The notes below the pieces were generated by a model. That model made no database searches. It saw only the letters and a program-made list of their open reading frames with translations, and was not told the DNA's origin. The translations under genes were made by a program, and so were the position numbers. Shown in pieces: positions 5,941 to 13,034 of a stretch of 13,034 nt of DNA. This DNA comes from Clostridium sp. UBA6758 (GTDB lineage: Bacteria > Bacillota > Clostridia > Clostridiales > Clostridiaceae), in NCBI GenBank assembly GCA_002453475.1, contig DKGY01000067.1, positions 71,705 to 84,738 on the forward strand, read 5' to 3'. The stretch's first letter is position 1. Each line of letters opens with the position of its first letter.

Positions 5941-7320
5941 ATGGAATTACAAATATTACACACTAATGATATACATAGTAACTTTGAAAGTTTAGCAAAA
6001 ATAGCTACAAAAATTAATGAGTTAAAAAGCGAAGATACAATTATATTAGACGCAGGTGATTTAGCAGATTTTAAAAGAGTAGAAGTTAATGGAACTAAGG
6101 GTATGGTTGCAATAGATTTACTACAGGAAGCTAAATACGATGCTATATCTATTGGAAATAATGAGACCTTTGATGGAATTCATACATTAGAAGGCTTAAC
6201 ATCTGATGGAAGGATACCTTTTTTAAGTTGTCATATAAGAAAACTTAATGGTGAAGATATAGAAGGATTAAATAAAAGTATAATAATTAATAGAGGTGGA
6301 TTAAGAATATTAATTATAGGTGCTTCTCCTAATTTAAATGAGTTTAGTACAAGCTGCGGATTAGATATTTTAGATTATCTGGAGGGAATAAATAAGGAGA
6401 TAAATGATAATAAGGGTAAATATGATATATGTATAGTTCTATCTCATTTAGGTATGGATAAGGATGAAGAGATTGCAACAAAGATTTCAGAGGTAGATGT
6501 AATAATAGGAGGACATTTTCATATCCTTATGGATGAACCTAAGATTATAAATAATACGATAATCCATACCTCAGGACAGTTTGGAGAGCACTTGGGAGTA
6601 TTAAAACTATCTATAAAAGATAATAAAGTAAGTTTAGTAAAAGGCGAAAATATAAATATAAAAGACTTAGATATGGATAAAGGTATAATTAAAGTATTAA
6701 AGAAAAACAAAGAGATAGCTTTAAATAATCTTTCTATACCACTGTATAAAGTTAAAGAAAATTTATGGCATGATGTAATAGAAGAAAATCCTATCACTAA
6801 CTTATTAGCAGATGGACTATCTAAAGTTTATAATTGTGATTTTGCTTGTATAAATAGCGGAGTATTAAATGGAGGAGTAAAAAAAGGTGCAGTAACTAAT
6901 CTTAAGCTATTACAAATAGAGCCATCCCCATTAAATCCTACATACTTTGAAATTGAAGGTAAATATATATTAGAAGCTATTAAGGAAAGTCTAGATGGAG
7001 ACATAGTTTTAGCTGATGGTAGAGGGCCAGGTTTTAGAGGAAAATATGTAGGAAGACTTCATTTTTCTAGAAATGTAAAGATTAAATACAGGGAAAGAGA
7101 AGTATTAGAGGTTATTATAAATGGACAACCTCTTAAGGAAGATAAAGTTTATAGGGTAAGCACCTCTGATTATCTTCGAAGAGGTTCTGGATATAAAGAT
7201 TTAAAGAATAATTCTAATCATAAATATGATGATAGATACATAAGAGATATATTAAGGAAATATTTATGTGATGAAGATATGGTTAATAAAGCATTAGAAG
7301 ATAGATGGATAGAAGTATAA
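5941..7320 (+). CDS. YunD-like 5'-nucleotidase-family metallophosphatase
   Basis: The 459-residue protein has the two-domain layout of the UshA/5'-nucleotidase family. The N-terminal metallophosphatase domain, about residues 1-215, shows the metal-binding motifs in order: N9-D10-I-H12, D37-A-G-D40, G72-N-N-E75, S168-H169 and G190-G-H192-F-H194. The third motif is GNNE rather than the usual GNHE, as in Bacillus YunD. The C-terminal nucleotide-binding domain, about residues 265-430, contains NPITNLLADGL, INSGVLNGG and a glycine-rich RGPGFRGKY segment. There is no signal peptide, unlike secreted UshA, so it acts in the cytosol, probably on nucleotides or nucleotide sugars; the substrate is inferred. 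The ribosome binding site is aaaggagat. The next gene begins about 12 to 18 bases later and is likely co-transcribed. Confidence 0.9.
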   Translation: MELQILHTNDIHSNFESLAKIATKINELKSEDTIILDAGDLADFKRVEVNGTKGMVAIDLLQEAKYDAISIGNNETFDGIHTLEGLTSDGRIPFLSCHIRKLNGEDIEGLNKSIIINRGGLRILIIGASPNLNEFSTSCGLDILDYLEGINKEINDNKGKYDICIVLSHLGMDKDEEIATKISEVDVIIGGHFHILMDEPKIINNTIIHTSGQFGEHLGVLKLSIKDNKVSLVKGENINIKDLDMDKGIIKVLKKNKEIALNNLSIPLYKVKENLWHDVIEENPITNLLADGLSKVYNCDFACINSGVLNGGVKKGAVTNLKLLQIEPSPLNPTYFEIEGKYILEAIKESLDGDIVLADGRGPGFRGKYVGRLHFSRNVKIKYREREVLEVIINGQPLKEDKVYRVSTSDYLRRGSGYKDLKNNSNHKYDDRYIRDILRKYLCDEDMVNKALEDRWIEV

Positions 7321-7338
7321 TTGTGAAAGGGAATGGAA

Positions 7339-8262
7339 GTGGAAGATAATAAATTATTAGAGAAAAATAAAAAAGTGAAAAAAAGAATTATTATAGGTTT
7401 TATAGTTTTGATATTGCTTAATCTGTGGGGTTCGATAAAAGTTAATTCTCTTCGACAAGATCTAGACAGCTTACGAGGTGATATCTATAATCAGTATAAT
7501 GATATGAGGACATCCTTAAGTAGCATTAATACCATCGTAGAAGAAAATCTAAAAAAGCAAGGGAGTATTTTAAGTGACTTTAGTTACTCTGTAGAAGGGC
7601 TAGATATAGAAAATAAGGCCATTATTATTAATCTTAAAGGGACTCCTAAAATATATAAGGATGGATTAAAGTTTTATTTTAATTATGACTGTAGCAATGG
7701 GGATAATAAGAGTGTTGAAGGTAAATTAGATAAATCTCTAAACTATAGTGCAAAGATAACAGTTCCAATAAGGAGTTCTGTTAAATTCAGATTTACTTTA
7801 GACTATGGAGAAGAAGTGAAAAAAGAAATATGGGAAGATGAATATATAGATCAAATGGAGTATCAACTTCAAATTATGCCTCAAGATTTTAAAGGAGAAT
7901 ATAAAACAAAGGGTGATGAAGTTATAATTGATGGGGGGATTGAATGTAGGATTTATCCAAGTTCTATAGAAGAAAATCGTGTAGAAGAAGCTTTATGTAA
8001 GATAAGAATAAATGAGGAAGTTATAGATGAAATTAAATTAGAGAAAAGTAATGAAGTTTCAAGTGAATATAGCCATTATACTGGAGCTCTCAAAGAAAAT
8101 TATAAATTAAAAAATGGAGATATGTTAGATGTTTTGGTTGAGGTTCAGGACACCTATGGATTTAAATATAAATATTACTCTATGACGGTAATTAATAATA
8201 ATGGTAGCCTTAATAAGTGGGGGTACTCTGGAGGAAATGCTGTTATACAGATAGAGCCATAG
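7339..8262 (+). CDS. Membrane-anchored protein with coiled coil, unknown
   Basis: The product, about 307 residues, has a lysine-rich N-terminus, one membrane segment (near residues 17-33, IIIGFIVLILLNLWGS), a heptad-like coiled-coil stretch (about 36-75), and then a beta-rich domain to the end that should lie outside the cell. I recognise no named family. GTG 7339 is preferred because the ribosome binding site aaaggga ends six to seven bases before it. The in-frame ATG at 7333 would directly abut that site, leaving no spacing, although it is the longest possible start. The gene lies immediately after the metallophosphatase on the same strand, so they probably form an operon. Because one product is cytosolic and the other mostly extracytoplasmic, a direct partnership is not obvious. 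It could be a sensor, a surface adaptor or a stress protein. Confidence 0.75.
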   Translation: MEDNKLLEKNKKVKKRIIIGFIVLILLNLWGSIKVNSLRQDLDSLRGDIYNQYNDMRTSLSSINTIVEENLKKQGSILSDFSYSVEGLDIENKAIIINLKGTPKIYKDGLKFYFNYDCSNGDNKSVEGKLDKSLNYSAKITVPIRSSVKFRFTLDYGEEVKKEIWEDEYIDQMEYQLQIMPQDFKGEYKTKGDEVIIDGGIECRIYPSSIEENRVEEALCKIRINEEVIDEIKLEKSNEVSSEYSHYTGALKENYKLKNGDMLDVLVEVQDTYGFKYKYYSMTVINNNGSLNKWGYSGGNAVIQIEP

Positions 8263-8333
8263 AGTGTTGAAAAGAGTAAATATGTACCTATACAAATATG
8301 AAAATATATAACTTTATAACTAGGAATATATAT

Positions 8334-8461
8334 AACTATTTAAATAGTTGTTCTATTCATAGGGATTTCAGGAGTTTTAATATTCCAATAGAATGATTAA
8401 AACTATATTAAAAATATAAGAAATTAATAATCTTAGTGTTAGTAAATTAGCTAACATAAGA
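8334..8461 (+). promoter_or_regulatory. Hairpin-rich leader before rubredoxin-like gene
   Basis: Three inverted repeats lie in the 238-base gap. One is the palindrome aactatttaaatagtt at 8334-8349. The second is a 12-bp stem with one bulged G at 8374-8403 (gttttaatattc, loop caata). The third is an 11-bp stem with one bulge at 8431-8461. In addition, ttctatt (8351-8357) can pair with aatagaa (8387-8393), which would disrupt the second hairpin. None has a proper T tract. The promoter could not be placed with confidence. It may be a regulatory leader or a set of operator sites. Confidence 0.35.
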
Positions 8462-8500
8462 AGTTTATTAATATAATTTTATAGTTGAGGAGGAATTAAT

Positions 8501-8656
8501 ATGAAAATTTACAAATGTAGTGTATGTGGATACTTGTATGATGAAAGCCAAGAAGAGGTACCTTTTGCAGAATTAAAAGAAGACTGGAGATGTCCTATTT
8601 GTAGAAGAGATAAAAGTTTCTTTAAACCACTAGAGGAAACGGATTCTGTAGATTAA
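8501..8656 (+). CDS. Short rubredoxin-like iron protein
   Basis: This 51-residue frame has the two cysteine knuckles of a rubredoxin, C6-S-V-C9-G-Y and C31-P-I-C34-R-R, which should bind one iron atom with four cysteines. It differs from classical rubredoxin of about 53 residues in two ways. The loop between knuckles is 21 residues instead of about 29, and the second knuckle reads CRRDK where CGVGK-type sequences are usual, so its glycine is lost and two positive charges appear. This form resembles the rubredoxin-like modules attached to larger redox enzymes. It probably carries electrons in the cytosol, possibly to oxygen or peroxide reductases, but no partner gene is next to it. The ribosome binding site gaggaggaatta is strong, and a terminator follows the stop by 33 bases. 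Confidence 0.88.
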   Translation: MKIYKCSVCGYLYDESQEEVPFAELKEDWRCPICRRDKSFFKPLEETDSVD

Positions 8657-8689
8657 AAAGGTAAATAACTAAATAGTATTTAATTTAAG

Positions 8690-8757
8690 GGTGTCTTAAA
8701 ATATTAGATTATATTTTAGTAAAAGCTAAGGTATAGTATATTTTGAGACACCTTTTT
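8690..8757 (+). terminator. Rho-independent terminator after rubredoxin-like gene
   Basis: A 14-bp stem (ggtgtcttaaaata at 8690-8703 with tattttgagacacc at 8739-8752, one G-U pair) encloses a 35-base AT-rich loop and is followed by five T residues. The loop is long for an ordinary terminator. It separates the rubredoxin-like gene from the sigma-factor operon. Confidence 0.75.
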
Positions 8758-8838
8758 ATGTTAATTTTTATATTTTTGTAAGATAAACTATATTACTTTC
8801 GATATATAGGGTGAAGAAGAAAATTTGGAGGAGATTTA

Positions 8839-9399
8839 ATGAGGGTGAATAAAGATAATTTTATTGCAGAATTAAAAAGAAAAAATCCTAAAGCTCTTGA
8901 TTATATCATTGATATATATGGGCCCTTAATAAAAGGAATCATATCTAAAACCTTATATTCTGTAGAAGATAAAGGACTAGTTGAGGAATGTATATCAGAT
9001 GTATTTATGGCAATTTGGATTAATGGTTTTAAATTTACTGGAGACAATTCTAAGTTTAAAAGCTGGGTAGGAGCTATCACAAAATTTAAGGCAATAGATT
9101 ACTACAGAAAGTATGGTAAAAAAGAAAATAATGAGCTTGTGGATGAATCTATAACTGATGGCAAAAGTGCAGAAGATCGTTATCTTGACGATATGGATAA
9201 TAGTAGATTAGTAAGTATTATAGAAAATATGGATGAACCAGATAAAACTATATTTATAATGAAATTTTTACTTGGAGAGAAAAGTAACAGTATTAGTGAA
9301 GTACTAAAGCTTTCTGTAAGTAATATAAATACTAGAATTAGTAGAGGGAAAGAAAAGATAAGAAGAGAGTATTATAAGGAAGCTAGGGAGGGGGTATAG
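8839..9399 (+). CDS. ECF-type RNA polymerase sigma factor
   Basis: The 186-residue protein has the two-domain layout of extracytoplasmic-function sigma factors. Region 2 lies at about residues 10-92, with the core-binding and -10-recognition helices in VEECISDVFMAIW and KFKSWVGAITKFKAIDYYRK. Region 4 lies at about residues 128-180, with the helix-turn-helix SNSISEVLKLSVSNINTRISRGKEKIRR that reads the -35 element. A charged, variable linker joins them. The start follows ggaggagattta. The next gene begins two bases after the stop and encodes a membrane protein of the DUF4179 type, so this is a sigma/anti-sigma pair: the sigma factor is probably held at the membrane until an envelope signal releases it. 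I could not find a convincing autoregulatory promoter upstream. The signal and regulon are unknown. Confidence 0.9.
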   Translation: MRVNKDNFIAELKRKNPKALDYIIDIYGPLIKGIISKTLYSVEDKGLVEECISDVFMAIWINGFKFTGDNSKFKSWVGAITKFKAIDYYRKYGKKENNELVDESITDGKSAEDRYLDDMDNSRLVSIIENMDEPDKTIFIMKFLLGEKSNSISEVLKLSVSNINTRISRGKEKIRREYYKEAREGV

Positions 9400-9401
9400 T
9401 C

Positions 9402-10775
9402 ATGGATAATAAGGATATATATGATAAATTTAATGAAATTGATTTTGATGTAAGTAATTTTGAAGAAGTTCCTATGGATGAAGTTGAAAAACAGAGATTA
9501 AAGAAATCCTTGAAAGAGAAATTAGTAGATATAGATAATTACGAAAACAATGATAGCATTGATTTAACAGAAGTAAAGAAAGAAAAAATACAGTTAAATC
9601 AAGAGAAACTCGGAAAAAAGAAAAAATCTATGAAGAAGTATAAAATGGCAGCGGTGATAGCTATATTAGCCATATTGATAGGTATATCCCCTTTAGGCAA
9701 GGAAGTTATTGCACAGATAGCTGAAAAACTAATATTTACTCCTTCCCAAGGTATTATAAAACAGCAGCAAGGTAAAGAGCTATATATGCTAGAAGAACCA
9801 GTAAGAATTAATATTGATGATAACTCTGCATTAGTAAAAAGTATTACAAATGATGGAGATAATATATATGTTGAAATGTGGTTTAACCAAGATTCAGAAG
9901 GTGAAGATATAGAGTATCAAAGAGAAATAATAAACAACTTAAAATTAAAGACAAGTGATGGAAATATGTATGATGTCGGTTTAACTAGTTTTGCAAGTGG
10001 AGGATATACAGGATTTAGTTTTCAGCAGGGTGAGAGCTTAATTACAGATTTTAAGTTACATTATAAGGATAAAGACATAGGTGAATTTAATTTAAAAAAT
10101 GTAGATTTTAAAAATAGCTATGATGAAATTGGGGGAAATGCTATAGATAAAGGAGTACTTTTAGGGGCAACTAGTTATTATGAAGAAGGCGAAAGATACT
10201 TTAAAATATGGAGTAATATAGATTATCAGCAACTTGAAGATTACACCGTTAACCTAGATACCATTGGAAAAGTTGAAGTTAAGGATGAAAAAGGTAATTT
10301 ATTATCCATAGAAAGTGCCAATGATGGAACAGGTAGAGCTTTTAAAATATTAGATAATTATAAAGGAAAACTATATATAAAAATAAAGGATATAGATATA
10401 AATTATGTTTTGAAAGAAGGAGGTAAATTAGCTATAAAAATTCCTAAGAATGGTGAAACTTCTGAAATAAATGAAGACCTTAAAGTTAAAGGGATTCAAG
10501 ATAGTATTAAAGCTGCTTCTATCACAAATAAAGGTGGAGAGTATACTATACACTTTGACTTCAGTAATAATTATGATGAAAGCAGAACAATATTTATGGT
10601 AAGAGAAAATTTTAGAACTGGTGGTGCCATGGGTGATGTAGAAAATGAACAAGGTGAGGTATACCTAGATAATGAAGATCTAAGTTTTAAAGAAAGTTTT
10701 TTACGAAAGATATATATGGATGTAGATAACATTTTAGTTCATCAAGAGGGAGATTGGCAGTTCATAGTGGAATAA
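9402..10775 (+). CDS. DUF4179-type transmembrane anti-sigma factor (putative)
   Basis: The 457-residue protein has a charged cytoplasmic region (about residues 1-80), which would bind the sigma factor. One membrane segment follows (about 81-97, KMAAVIAILAILIGIS), then a large extracytoplasmic beta-rich part (about 98-457). The segment just after the membrane, GKEVIAQIAEKLIFTPSQG, and the domain that follows are typical of DUF4179 proteins found beside clostridial ECF sigma genes. An anti-sigma role is inferred from this context and layout; no ZAS-type zinc motif is present. Its ribosome binding site, ggaggggg, lies inside the end of the sigma gene, with two bases between the genes, giving tight coupled translation that would keep the two proteins balanced. 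A strong terminator begins at its stop codon. The sensed signal is unknown. Confidence 0.83.
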   Translation: MDNKDIYDKFNEIDFDVSNFEEVPMDEVEKQRLKKSLKEKLVDIDNYENNDSIDLTEVKKEKIQLNQEKLGKKKKSMKKYKMAAVIAILAILIGISPLGKEVIAQIAEKLIFTPSQGIIKQQQGKELYMLEEPVRINIDDNSALVKSITNDGDNIYVEMWFNQDSEGEDIEYQREIINNLKLKTSDGNMYDVGLTSFASGGYTGFSFQQGESLITDFKLHYKDKDIGEFNLKNVDFKNSYDEIGGNAIDKGVLLGATSYYEEGERYFKIWSNIDYQQLEDYTVNLDTIGKVEVKDEKGNLLSIESANDGTGRAFKILDNYKGKLYIKIKDIDINYVLKEGGKLAIKIPKNGETSEINEDLKVKGIQDSIKAASITNKGGEYTIHFDFSNNYDESRTIFMVRENFRTGGAMGDVENEQGEVYLDNEDLSFKESFLRKIYMDVDNILVHQEGDWQFIVE

Positions 10776-10818
10776 ATTATAAAAGCACTAGCTTTAATTA
10801 GTTGGTGCTTTTATAATT
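10775..10818 (+). terminator. Rho-independent terminator of sigma operon
   Basis: An 18-bp stem with two G-U pairs (aattataaaagcactagc at 10775-10792 with gttggtgcttttataatt at 10801-10818) encloses an eight-base loop. The stem begins at the last base of the stop codon. The T-rich 3' arm supplies the terminator tail. Confidence 0.85.
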
Positions 10819-10820
10819 AA

Positions 10821-10856
10821 ATCATGAATATTAATAGTATCATGAATATTAATAGT
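10821..10856 (+). repeat. Two-copy 18-bp tandem repeat
   Basis: The unit atcatgaatattaatagt occurs twice with no spacer and no mismatch (10821-10838 and 10839-10856). It lies between the terminator of the sigma operon and the phospholipase C-like gene. It may be a recent slippage duplication or a doubled protein-binding site. Confidence 0.8.
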
Positions 10857-10953
10857 ATAAGGATTTTACCATAATATAAATTACTTAAAACATAGTAAAT
10901 ATATAATTACAATAGAAGTCAGAATATTTATGAAATTAGGAAGGTGGATTTAT

Positions 10954-11742
10954 ATGCCTGCAAGTTATACTCACTATAGTTTTGGACATATTGTCTTAGA
11001 AAAACTACCACAAAAGATAAAAGATACTATAATTCCAAATAAAGAAGCATATTATATAGGACTTAATGGTCCAGATATACTTTTCTATTACAAGCCACTA
11101 TTTAAAAATGAAATAAATAAGTATGGACATAGATTACATGATGAAAAGGCCTATGGATTTTTAGAAAGGGGTAAAAGGTATATTGAAGAAAGTAAGAATG
11201 AGGTTTGTCTTTCATATATTCTAGGTTTTGTATGTCATTTTGTTCTTGATAGTAGTTGTCATCCTTTTATTGAAGAAGCTATGAAGGAAAGTAATATATC
11301 TCATGCTGAAATAGAAGCAGAGTTAGATGGAGCACTAATGAGAAGAAATAACTTAAGTCCTCAAATGCATAGTGCAGGAGCACATATTATTCCTAATAGG
11401 GTTACAGCAACCCATATAGCTAATTTTTATGATAATGTTAATGGAAAAGAGATATATAAATGTCTTAAGGCGGTAAGATTTTATAATAAATTATTACTAT
11501 GCCAAAATAGTATTAAAAGAAGGTTTATAAAAGGGGTACTAGGATTAATTAAGGGCGGAGAAGGCTTTAGTCGTATGATTATTAATGTAGAACCAAATAG
11601 AGAGTGTATAGATATAAATAAAAAGCTTTTAGAGCTTTATGAAAAGGCAGTAGATGAAGCGGTACATAGAGTTGAAGAGTATTATAATGCTATAAAGAAT
11701 AATGACAACCTGGGGGAATTCTTCAATAGAAATTTTCTATAG
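10954..11742 (+). CDS. Zinc-dependent phospholipase C-like protein
   Basis: The 262-residue protein fits the zinc-dependent phospholipase C family. Likely metal ligands appear in order: H12, D41 (in GLNGPDIL), H59 or H62 (GHRLH), H95 and D99 (CHFVLD), H103, and H117 with E121 (SHAEIE). The H-x3-D and H-x3-E spacings match those of the trinuclear zinc site in the family. There is no signal peptide and no C2-like C-terminal domain as in clostridial alpha-toxin, so it is probably a cytosolic phosphoesterase rather than a toxin; the substrate is unknown. The start at 10954 is chosen because ggaaggtgg lies a few bases upstream. An in-frame ATG at 10930 would add eight residues but has no ribosome binding site. 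A transporter gene follows ten bases after the stop, so the two form an operon. Confidence 0.85.
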   Translation: MPASYTHYSFGHIVLEKLPQKIKDTIIPNKEAYYIGLNGPDILFYYKPLFKNEINKYGHRLHDEKAYGFLERGKRYIEESKNEVCLSYILGFVCHFVLDSSCHPFIEEAMKESNISHAEIEAELDGALMRRNNLSPQMHSAGAHIIPNRVTATHIANFYDNVNGKEIYKCLKAVRFYNKLLLCQNSIKRRFIKGVLGLIKGGEGFSRMIINVEPNRECIDINKKLLELYEKAVDEAVHRVEEYYNAIKNNDNLGEFFNRNFL

Positions 11743-11752
11743 GAGGGGTAAA

Positions 11753-13015
11753 ATGAGTAAATTTACTAAGTTAGAAAAGCAGTGGATTCTATATGATGTA
11801 GGAAACTCAGCTTTCACAATGCTGGTATCTACTATAATTCCTATTTACTTTAAAAATGTTGCTAATGCATCAGGAATTTCACCAGCAGATTCTACAGCCT
11901 ATTGGGGTTATGCAGTATCCTTATCCACAATTATTGTAGCAATACTTGGACCTATTCTTGGAACTATGGCAGATACTAAAGGCTATAAGAAACCACTATT
12001 TTCATTATTCATGATGTTTGGAGTGCTAGGTTGTGCAGCTTTAGCTCTTCCAGTACCATGGATTATATTCCTAGCTATATTTGTCATAGGAAAGGTTGGA
12101 TTTTCAGGAAGTCTTATTTTTTATGATGCCATGCTCAATGACATAACTACTGATGATAGAATGGATGAGATATCATCTCATGGATATGCTTGGGGTTATA
12201 TTGGAAGTTGTATTCCTTTTACCATAAGTTTACTCCTTGTACTTTTTGCAAAGAAAATTGGACTTACAACTGCCATGGCAACTGGCATAGCATTTATATT
12301 AACTGCTCTATGGTGGTTACTTATAACAATGCCCCTATTAAAGAACTATAAGCAAAAGTATTATGTTGAAAAAGGAGATAAGCCAGTGGTAGAAAGTTTT
12401 AAGAGGCTAGGTAAGGTTCTTTTAGGCATTAGAAAAAATAAGAAAATTTTCTTATTCCTCCTTGCATTTTTCTTCTATATTGATGGAGTTCATACAATTA
12501 TAAGTATGTCAACATCCTATGGAAAGGATGTAGGAATTACAGATAGTAATTTATTATTAGCGTTACTTTTAACTCAAGTAGTTGCCTTTCCATGTGCTAT
12601 TTTATTTGGAAAATTATCTAAAAAATTTAAAAGTGATAAGCTAATAGCAACTTCAATTATGGGATATATAGCCATAACCATATTTGCATTACAGCTAGAT
12701 AAAGCATGGGAATTCTGGATTCTTGCAGTATGTGTTGCAGTATTTCAAGGGGCAATTCAAGCACTATCAAGATCTTATTTCTCAAAAATTATTCCAAAGG
12801 AAAAATCTAGTGAGTACTTTGGGTTATATGATATATTTGGTAAAGGGGCAGCCTTCATGGGAACTATGCTCATGAGCATAGCAACTCATATAACAGGAAG
12901 CTCTAAGGCTGGAGTAGTAGGTATTGTGGTAATGTTTATTTTTGGACTTATAATATTTAAATTAGCCAATAAAGTAAATATATCTATAAAAAAAGAAACT
13001 ACTGTTAGTTTATAA
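11753..13015 (+). CDS. MFS transporter, UMF1 family
   Basis: The 420-residue protein is a polytopic membrane protein with about 12 hydrophobic segments. Its N-terminus, with YDVGNSAFTMLVSTIIPIYF, is the hallmark of the UMF1/Atg22-related branch of the major facilitator superfamily. A DTKGYKKPLF loop after the second or third membrane segment corresponds to the MFS loop 2-3 motif, and the central cytoplasmic loop lies near residues 195-235. Yeast Atg22 exports amino acids from the vacuole, but bacterial members have no settled substrate. The start is ATG 11753, with the ribosome binding site aggaggggtaaa. The frame is open upstream to 11702, inside the preceding gene, but that start lacks a ribosome binding site. 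It lies ten bases after the phospholipase C-like gene. No terminator is visible in the 19 remaining bases. Confidence 0.9.
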   Translation: MSKFTKLEKQWILYDVGNSAFTMLVSTIIPIYFKNVANASGISPADSTAYWGYAVSLSTIIVAILGPILGTMADTKGYKKPLFSLFMMFGVLGCAALALPVPWIIFLAIFVIGKVGFSGSLIFYDAMLNDITTDDRMDEISSHGYAWGYIGSCIPFTISLLLVLFAKKIGLTTAMATGIAFILTALWWLLITMPLLKNYKQKYYVEKGDKPVVESFKRLGKVLLGIRKNKKIFLFLLAFFFYIDGVHTIISMSTSYGKDVGITDSNLLLALLLTQVVAFPCAILFGKLSKKFKSDKLIATSIMGYIAITIFALQLDKAWEFWILAVCVAVFQGAIQALSRSYFSKIIPKEKSSEYFGLYDIFGKGAAFMGTMLMSIATHITGSSKAGVVGIVVMFIFGLIIFKLANKVNISIKKETTVSL

Positions 13016-13034
13016 GGCATCTGAAAATAAATAA

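Noticed and set aside
6519..6797. Minus-strand open frame of 92 codons
   Set aside because: It is antisense to the YunD-like phosphatase coding sequence and its phenylalanine- and isoleucine-rich product reflects the complement of AT-rich codons.
8770..8838. ECF-type autoregulatory promoter (aaac ... cgat) before the sigma factor
   Set aside because: The spacing between the two elements is only about 11 bases, too short for an ECF promoter, and neither box is a good match.
10428..10652. Minus-strand open frame of 74 codons
   Set aside because: It is antisense to the DUF4179 gene, without a ribosome binding site or family resemblance.
10930..10953. Longer N-terminus for the phospholipase C-like protein from ATG 10930
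   Set aside because: There is no ribosome binding site before 10930, while ggaaggtgg lies just before the in-frame ATG at 10954, and the family begins near MPASYTHYSFGH.
11702..11752. Upstream start for the UMF1 transporter
   Set aside because: It would overlap the end of the preceding gene and has no ribosome binding site; ATG 11753 has aggagggg at good spacing and begins the usual family N-terminus.

Overview
The window reads as chromosome of a low-GC, endospore-forming anaerobe of the Clostridium type. The base composition is strongly AT-rich, ribosome binding sites are strong AGGAGG-like sequences, a complete cotJ spore-coat operon is present, and there is a small rubredoxin-like protein. 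I see no tRNA, rRNA, CRISPR array, transposase or phage gene. The species cannot be named from the sequence alone.

Layout. Positions 224-706 encode a LURP-one/YxjI-type protein. Positions 1006-4006 hold four GNAT acetyltransferase genes on the plus strand: a two-lobed GNAT, a double GNAT, and a tandem pair of BltD/PaiA-like enzymes. The spaces between the first three are rich in short, well-signalled reading frames and hairpins. A consensus sigma-A promoter at 1793-1822 drives a 28-codon frame that ends at a strong terminator (1972-2000). A second terminator, with a possible competing antiterminator, sits just before the double GNAT. A long imperfect palindrome (4022-4158) fills the gap to a convergent small membrane-protein gene (4158-4532, minus).

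Positions 4679-5717 on the minus strand are cotJA-cotJB-cotJC, ending in the manganese-catalase-like CotJC. The operon has a candidate sporulation sigma-E promoter and its own terminator at 4608-4642. Divergent from it is a cytosolic YunD-like metallophosphatase (5941-7320), in an apparent operon with a membrane-anchored protein of unknown function (ends 8262). A rubredoxin-like gene too short for many gene callers (8501-8656) follows a leader rich in inverted repeats and is closed by a terminator.

Positions 8839-10775 carry an ECF sigma factor and its membrane-bound DUF4179-type partner, nearly overlapping and closed by an 18-bp terminator hairpin. The window ends with a two-gene unit: a zinc-dependent phospholipase C-like protein without a signal peptide (10954-11742) and a UMF1-family MFS transporter (11753-13015).

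Most genes are ordinary clostridial accessory or housekeeping functions. The least explained parts are the non-coding or micro-coding segments in the GNAT cluster, above all the compact transcription unit at 1793-2000 and the hairpins at 2073-2127.
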